DNA of 64,000 nt. It comes from DASQYE01 sp036389675 (GTDB lineage Bacteria > Acidobacteriota > Blastocatellia > Pyrinomonadales > Pyrinomonadaceae). Location: the NCBI GenBank assembly GCA_036389675.1, contig DASVWI010000021.1, positions 493,544 to 557,543 on the forward strand, given 5' to 3'. Of the stretch, positions 59,692 to 64,000 are shown in pieces (position 1 is the first letter of the stretch; each line of letters starts with the position of its first letter). The notes under the pieces were generated by a model. That model searched no databases and was not told where the DNA came from. It saw nothing but the letters and a program-made list of their open reading frames with translations. A program made the translations under genes and the position numbers.

Positions 59692-60282
59692 CTACTGCGC
59701 GCTCGCCTCGTCTGTGCCCGTCGTCGCAGCACTCGTCGTCTCTGCGCTCGTCGTCTCGCTAGCGGCGGGTGCGTCCGCTACAGTCCGGCTCTTTTCGCCC
59801 CCGGCTTCTTTAGTTGCTGCGGTGCGCTTGGGGCGCGGTGCGGCGACTGCTCCGCCGCGCTTGCGGCTCTTGCTCTCGGAGAGCTTGGCCGGTTTGGCAT
59901 CGCCCGCTTTGCCATTGCCCACAACCTTCTCGTCGTTCGAGAGCAGGATGGTGATGTGGCAGAAGTGCCGGCGCTCGCGATAGGCGCGGCCCTGCGGGGC
60001 TGGGCGCATGCGGCGGCGATTCTTCGTCGGCCCGCGGTCGACAAACGCGGCCTTGACCCAAAGCTCGTCCGGATCGACCGCGACGTTGGCCTTCTCTGCG
60101 GCTTCGGTCGCGTTGGCGATGGCCGAGCGCACGCAGGCTTCGACTCCGTCAGCCGCACGCTTGTTCGTGTATTGCAGAATCGCCAAAGCCTGATTGACGT
60201 TCTTGCCGCGAATCATGTCGACGACCAGCCGCGCCTTCTGCGCCGACCCCCGTAGATACTTTGCACTCGCTCTTGCTTCCAT
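59692..60282 (-). CDS. rplV: 50S ribosomal protein L22, with long C-terminal tail
   Basis: This 196-residue protein has the L22 core (YLRGSAQKARLVVDMIRGKNV and GPTKNRRRMRPAPQGRAYR). L22 lines the exit tunnel. From about residue 117 it carries an extra 80-residue Ala/Thr/Lys-rich tail (SKSRKRGGAVAAPRPKRTAA). Usual length is about 110. Confidence 0.96.
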   Translation of the reverse strand: MEARASAKYLRGSAQKARLVVDMIRGKNVNQALAILQYTNKRAADGVEACVRSAIANATEAAEKANVAVDPDELWVKAAFVDRGPTKNRRRMRPAPQGRAYRERRHFCHITILLSNDEKVVGNGKAGDAKPAKLSESKSRKRGGAVAAPRPKRTAATKEAGGEKSRTVADAPAASETTSAETTSAATTGTDEASAQ

Positions 60283-60294
60283 GATCTAACCTCG

Positions 60295-60360
60295 ATGACA
60301 GGTGACAGGTGACGAGCCCCGAGACAAGTTCCTTCCTGTCACGCGTCACTTGTCACTTCC
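60295..60360. repeat. Heptamer palindrome, GTGACNN family (copy B5)
   Basis: GACAGGTGACAGGTGACGAG on the left and TGTCACGCGTCACTTGTCAC on the right form a long stem. The loop is CCCCGAGACAAGTTCC. It fills the rplV-rpsS spacer. Confidence 0.85.
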
Positions 60361-60362
60361 CA

Positions 60363-60659
60363 CTATTTTTTAGCTACCTTTGATGACTTCTCAGCCTTCG
60401 TGCCCGAGTGGCCTTTGAACGTGCGCGTCGGCGCAAACTCGCCGAGCTTGTGGCCGACCATATTCTCCGTCACGTAAACGGGCAGATGGCGTTTGCCGTT
60501 ATGCACGCCGAAGGTCAGGCCGACCATGTCGGGTGTAATCGTCGAACGCCGCGACCATGTCTTGATGGCAGGCGGACGCGCCGCGCCCGCGCGGATTCGC
60601 TCCACAGCCTTCTGAATACTCCCGTCAACGAACGCACCTTTTTTAACTGAACGCGCCAT
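60363..60659 (-). CDS. rpsS: 30S ribosomal protein S19
   Basis: This 98-residue protein has the S19 signature (ARSVKKGAFVDGSIQKAVER, then MVGHKLGEFAPTRTFKGHSG). It lies between rplB and rplV. The last residues TKAEKSSKVAKK are a short basic tail. Confidence 0.98.
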   Translation of the reverse strand: MARSVKKGAFVDGSIQKAVERIRAGAARPPAIKTWSRRSTITPDMVGLTFGVHNGKRHLPVYVTENMVGHKLGEFAPTRTFKGHSGTKAEKSSKVAKK

Positions 60660-60681
60660 AACTTTTGTTCGCTCCGCTCCC

Positions 60682-60766
60682 GAATGAGGGCCGAGTCTAG
60701 GATGTCAGGGCCGGATCAAAGAAAGACTATTGACCGGCCTCCTGCCCCTGTCCCCTGACCCCTGTT
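60682..60766. repeat. Heptamer palindrome, GGGGTCN family (copy C7), loop inverted
   Basis: The left arm is degenerate (GAGGGCCGAGTCTAGGATGTC), and the right arm is CCTGCCCCTGTCCCCTGACCCCTG. The loop CCGGATCAAAGAAAGACTAT is close to the reverse complement of the C5 loop. It fills the rpsS-rplB spacer. Confidence 0.8.
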
Positions 60767-61597
<831 letters not shown>

Positions 61598-61604
61598 ATC
61601 TTTA

Positions 61605-61659
61605 TTGGGGGTCGGGTGTCCGGGGCTGATTCAGAGCCCAGCACTGGCCCCCTGCTTTT
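61605..61659. repeat. Heptamer palindrome, GGGGTCN family (copy C8, short)
   Basis: GGGGGTCGGGTGTCCGGGGC on the left faces ACTGGCCCCCTGCTTTTC on the right. The loop is TGATTCAGAGCC. The right end touches the rplW stop. Confidence 0.75.
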
Positions 61660-61965
61660 CTAGATTGCCTCGCCGTAATCGAGCGGCTGCTCGCCCTGTT
61701 TCAAGGTGACGTAAGCTTTCTTCCAGGATGGCTTGCGCCCCTCGAAGCGCCCGCGTCGCGCCATCTTGCCCATATAGTTGATGGTTCGCACCCTGTCCAC
61801 CTTGACCTGAAAAATCGTCTCGACAGCCGATTTGATCTCGGGCTTGGTGGCGCGGCGGTCTACGCGAAAGGTCAGGAGCTGTCGCGCGTCCTGCGACTCC
61901 TCTTTGGCGACCAGAGCCTTCTCCGTAATCACCGGCGACTTAATGATGTCCCATACAGTTCTCAT
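61660..61965 (-). CDS. rplW: 50S ribosomal protein L23
   Basis: This 101-residue protein starts MRTVWDIIKSPVITEKALVA and has the VRTINYMGKMARRGRFEGRK block. L23 is the docking site for trigger factor and SRP. I chose the ATG at 61965, four bases after the rplD stop, with GGAGG in the end of rplD as its ribosome binding site. A longer frame to 62034 has no support. Confidence 0.96.
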   Translation of the reverse strand: MRTVWDIIKSPVITEKALVAKEESQDARQLLTFRVDRRATKPEIKSAVETIFQVKVDRVRTINYMGKMARRGRFEGRKPSWKKAYVTLKQGEQPLDYGEAI

Positions 61966-61969
61966 CTTT

Positions 61970-62686
61970 TCAGGCCGCCTCCTCTTCCGTGTTCGACTGC
62001 TCAACCGCGTCGCTGCTCTGCTCGTCCTCCGCACTACCGGCGTCCCGTTTCTTCGATTGCGTATCGAGAAGCTCCGTCAGCTCGTCGGCAGCCGCGCGCG
62101 AAAGCACTATTCGGTCGTGATAGAGCAGGTCATAGATATTGAGGCCGTAGCTGTTGACGACCTTCGTTCGCCGCACGTTCCGCGACGAGAGCAGCAGATT
62201 GTCGTTATCGAGCGAATCGACAATCAGCGTCTTGCTCTCCGCGAGGCCCAGCGCCGCGAGCGTATTCAGGAAATCCTTGGTCTTCGGCTGGTCGAGCGTA
62301 AAGCCGTCCAGAACGATCAGATTGCCTTCGCGCACGCGCTCCGACAGGGCCGAGCGCAAAGCGCCGCGCCGCATCTTCTTCGGCATGTTGTAAGACCAAT
62401 CACGCGCGTGCGGCCCGTGCGTATTACCGCCGCCCTTCCACAGCGGGCTTCGGATCGACGCGATGCGAGCGCGCCCCGTGCCCTTCTGCTTCCAGAGCTT
62501 ACGGCCCGAGCCCGACACGTCGCCGCGCGTCTTCGTCCCGACCGTGCCCGCCCGCGCATTAGCCATAAAGCTTCTGACGGCGGCATGAATCAAAGACTCG
62601 TTCAGCTCAGCGCCGAACACGGCGTCGGACAACTCAAGGTCGCCGACCTCTTCGTTCTTCAGATTGCGCACCTTAACGGTAGGCAT
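61970..62686 (-). CDS. rplD: 50S ribosomal protein L4, with acidic C-terminal tail
   Basis: This 238-residue protein has the L4 core (GTKTRGDVSGSGRKLWKQKGTGRAR, given in part) and RNVRRTKVVNSYGLNIYDLLYHD near the end. From about residue 208 it has an extra acidic tail (SKKRDAGSAEDEQSSDAVEQ). L4 is known to regulate the S10 operon in enteric bacteria. No such leader is visible here. Confidence 0.96.
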   Translation of the reverse strand: MPTVKVRNLKNEEVGDLELSDAVFGAELNESLIHAAVRSFMANARAGTVGTKTRGDVSGSGRKLWKQKGTGRARIASIRSPLWKGGGNTHGPHARDWSYNMPKKMRRGALRSALSERVREGNLIVLDGFTLDQPKTKDFLNTLAALGLAESKTLIVDSLDNDNLLLSSRNVRRTKVVNSYGLNIYDLLYHDRIVLSRAAADELTELLDTQSKKRDAGSAEDEQSSDAVEQSNTEEEAA

Positions 62687-62699
62687 AACATCAACTCCA

Positions 62700-62768
62700 A
62701 ATCGGGTGTCGGGGATCAGCGGTCGGGTTCGTCTGAACTCCGTCCCCTGATCCCTGTCCCCTGCTTTT
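62700..62768. repeat. Heptamer palindrome, GGGGTCN family (copy C9)
   Basis: CGGGTGTCGGGGATCAGCGG on the left and CCCCTGATCCCTGTCCCCTGC on the right. The loop TCGTCTGAACTCCG matches copy C4 at 55914. It fills the rplD-rplC spacer, and its right end GCTTTTT lies beside the rplC stop. Confidence 0.85.
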
Positions 62769-63416
62769 TCACTTCGTAGACTTCTTAATCACAACCACGC
62801 TGCCGTTAGCGCCGGGCACAGCGCCGCGCACCATCAACAGATTATTCTCGACATCAACACGCGCCACCGTCAGCCCCTTGATCGTCACACGCTCGTCGCC
62901 CATGTGGCCCGAAGAACGCGTGCCCTTGATGACACGCGAAGGGTAGGCCGACTGGCCGATTGAACCGGGCGCGCGCACGTTCATCGAGCCGTGTGATTCA
63001 GGCCCGCGATTAAAGTTGTGACGCTTGACCGTCCCGGCGAAGCCGCGCCCCTTGGAGCGCCCGATGACTTCGATGGCATCGCCGTCGGCGAACTGGTCAA
63101 CCAGCACCTTATCTCCGACGTTGGTCGCGTCCTCCGAGTCCGCGAGTCGGAACTCTTTCAAGATGCGTGTCGGGGGAACGCCCCCGCCCGTCTTCTCGAA
63201 ATGCCCGCGCATGGGCTTGTTGACGTTCTTCAACTTGACGGGGCGATCTTCGACGAGCCCCAGCTGCACGGCATTGTAGCCGTCGCGACCGGCGGCAGAT
63301 TTTTTCTGCACGACGATACACGGCCCGGCCTTGATCACCGTCACCGGAGTGACCGTTCCGTCCGCCGCAAAAATCTGCGTCATGCCGACTTTCTTACCGA
63401 TGATTCCATTAATCAT
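62769..63416 (-). CDS. rplC: 50S ribosomal protein L3
   Basis: This 215-residue protein has the L3 core (MINGIIGKKVGMTQIFAADG and KGRGFAGTVKRHNFNRGPESHG, given in part). I start at the ATG 63416, with GAGG seven bases upstream. An in-frame GTG directly before it (63419) is also possible. L3 is an early assembly protein of the 50S. Confidence 0.97.
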   Translation of the reverse strand: MINGIIGKKVGMTQIFAADGTVTPVTVIKAGPCIVVQKKSAAGRDGYNAVQLGLVEDRPVKLKNVNKPMRGHFEKTGGGVPPTRILKEFRLADSEDATNVGDKVLVDQFADGDAIEVIGRSKGRGFAGTVKRHNFNRGPESHGSMNVRAPGSIGQSAYPSRVIKGTRSSGHMGDERVTIKGLTVARVDVENNLLMVRGAVPGANGSVVVIKKSTK

Positions 63417-63425
63417 CACAAAACC

Positions 63426-63511
63426 TCAGGTGTCGGGGGTTCGAGGGGTCAGGGGTCAGGAGAGGTCTTTTGCTTTACAGACCCGCAGCCCCCGGCCTTC
63501 GTCCCCTGTTT
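63426..63511. repeat. Heptamer palindrome, GGGGTCN family (copy C10)
   Basis: CAGGTGTCGGGGGTTCGAGG then GGTCAGGGGTCAGG on the left, and CCCCCGGCCTTCGTCCCCTG on the right. The loop contains GGTCTTTTGCTTTACAGACC, itself a small palindrome. It fills the rplC-rpsJ spacer. Confidence 0.8.
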
Positions 63512-63832
63512 TTACTGTCTGCCAAACGCTTTGATCTCGACATCAACGCCTGCCGGAAGGTCCAGCTTCATGAGCGCGTCCACGGTCTGCGGAGTCGGGT
63601 CAAGGATGTCCATCAGACGCTTGTGCGTTCTGATCTCGAACTGCTCGCGCGATTTCTTATCCACGTGCGGCGAGCGCAGCACCGTCCACTTGTTCTTCAA
63701 AGTGGGGAGCGGGATAGGCCCGGCCACTCGCGCGCCGGTTCTCTTTGCCGTCTCGACGATCTCCGAGGTGGACTGATCCAGCACGCGATGATCGTAAGCC
63801 TTGAGTCTGATTCTGATCTTTTCGTTCAGCAT
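63512..63832 (-). CDS. rpsJ: 30S ribosomal protein S10
   Basis: This 106-residue protein has the S10 core (IRIRLKAYDHRVLDQSTSEIVETAKRTGA, given in part; then LPTLKNKWTVLRSPHVDKKSREQFE). AGGAAA lies before the ATG. S10 also forms the NusE antitermination factor. It is the first gene of the S10 cluster, downstream of tuf. Confidence 0.98.
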   Translation of the reverse strand: MLNEKIRIRLKAYDHRVLDQSTSEIVETAKRTGARVAGPIPLPTLKNKWTVLRSPHVDKKSREQFEIRTHKRLMDILDPTPQTVDALMKLDLPAGVDVEIKAFGRQ

Positions 63833-63861
63833 AGTTTCCTTAACTCAAAAATAATGGAGGA

Positions 63862-64000
63862 CTATTCGATGACTTCGGAGACAGTGCCCGCTCCGACCGT
63901 CCTCCCGCCTTCCCTGATCGCAAACCGCAGCCCCTTCTCCATCGCTATCGGCGCGATCAACTCGATCTCCATCGCCACATTGTCCCCGGGCATCACCATC
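63862..64000 (-). CDS. tuf: Elongation factor Tu, C-terminal end (cut by window edge)
   Basis: The visible 45 codons read MVMPGDNVAMEIELIAPIAM, then EKGLRFAIREGGRTVGAGTV, ending SEVIE. This is the domain 3 end of EF-Tu. The rest of the gene lies beyond base 64000. It precedes rpsJ by 29 bp, the usual tuf-rpsJ order. Confidence 0.97.
   Translation of the reverse strand, partial: MVMPGDNVAMEIELIAPIAMEKGLRFAIREGGRTVGAGTVSEVIE

Overview
The window is 64 kb of GC-rich bacterial chromosome. It carries no rRNA, tRNA, CRISPR array, transposase or phage genes that I can see. The gene content fits an acidobacterium, most likely class Blastocatellia (Pyrinomonadales-like). The evidence is a large surface protein with Calx-beta repeats and a C-terminal DUF4214 domain, a TolB-like/TPR protein with an N-terminal zinc ribbon, many Ala/Pro/Glu-rich protein tails, and the order of the translation genes. 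That assignment is inference, because there is no 16S rRNA gene here.

Left part (1-34 kb, mixed strands): a truncated recQ; a YheT-type hydrolase; a CNNM/CBS transporter-like protein; a module of sigma factor, zinc-finger putative anti-sigma factor and a 56-residue membrane microprotein; secreted proteins of unknown function; smc with an acidic insertion in its head domain; a 1543-residue surface protein; two GT-C-like membrane proteins; tldD/tldE; ychF; a beta-helix protein; an MltF-like lytic transglycosylase; a DUF885 protein; rarA with a methyltransferase gene; tatA and an HNH nuclease gene.

Right part (34-64 kb, all on the minus strand): transcription enters from tuf and runs through the S10, spc and alpha ribosomal clusters (rpsJ to rplQ, including secY, adk, map, infA, rpmJ and rpoA). 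It continues to accB-accC, to rplU-rpmA-obg behind their own promoter, and to nadD-rsfS, a short sigma-54-activator-like gene, rlmH, a dksA-like gene, comF and a prolyl iminopeptidase gene. Ribosome synthesis and maturation, protein export, N-terminal processing, adenylate balance and the first step of lipid synthesis are thus strung along one strand.

The most unusual feature is in the spacers. Most gaps longer than about 45 bp in the right part hold a 35-115 bp element, usually palindromic, built from tandem seven-base units. At least five heptamer families occur (GGATGAA, GTGACNN, GGGGTCN, GATTTTG/GATTTCA, GGCATCC). Copies sit directly after the stop codon of the upstream gene, often share the end signature AAAAGCA (transcribed strand), and share loop sequence even between families. 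Two copies reach into a coding region and supply its last codons and stop (adk and the sigma-54-activator-like gene). Several ribosomal proteins (L17, L22, S3, S17, L4) also carry low-complexity extensions. Promoters that can be read by eye lie upstream of the 6772 gene, smc, the HNH gene (with an almost leaderless start) and rplU.
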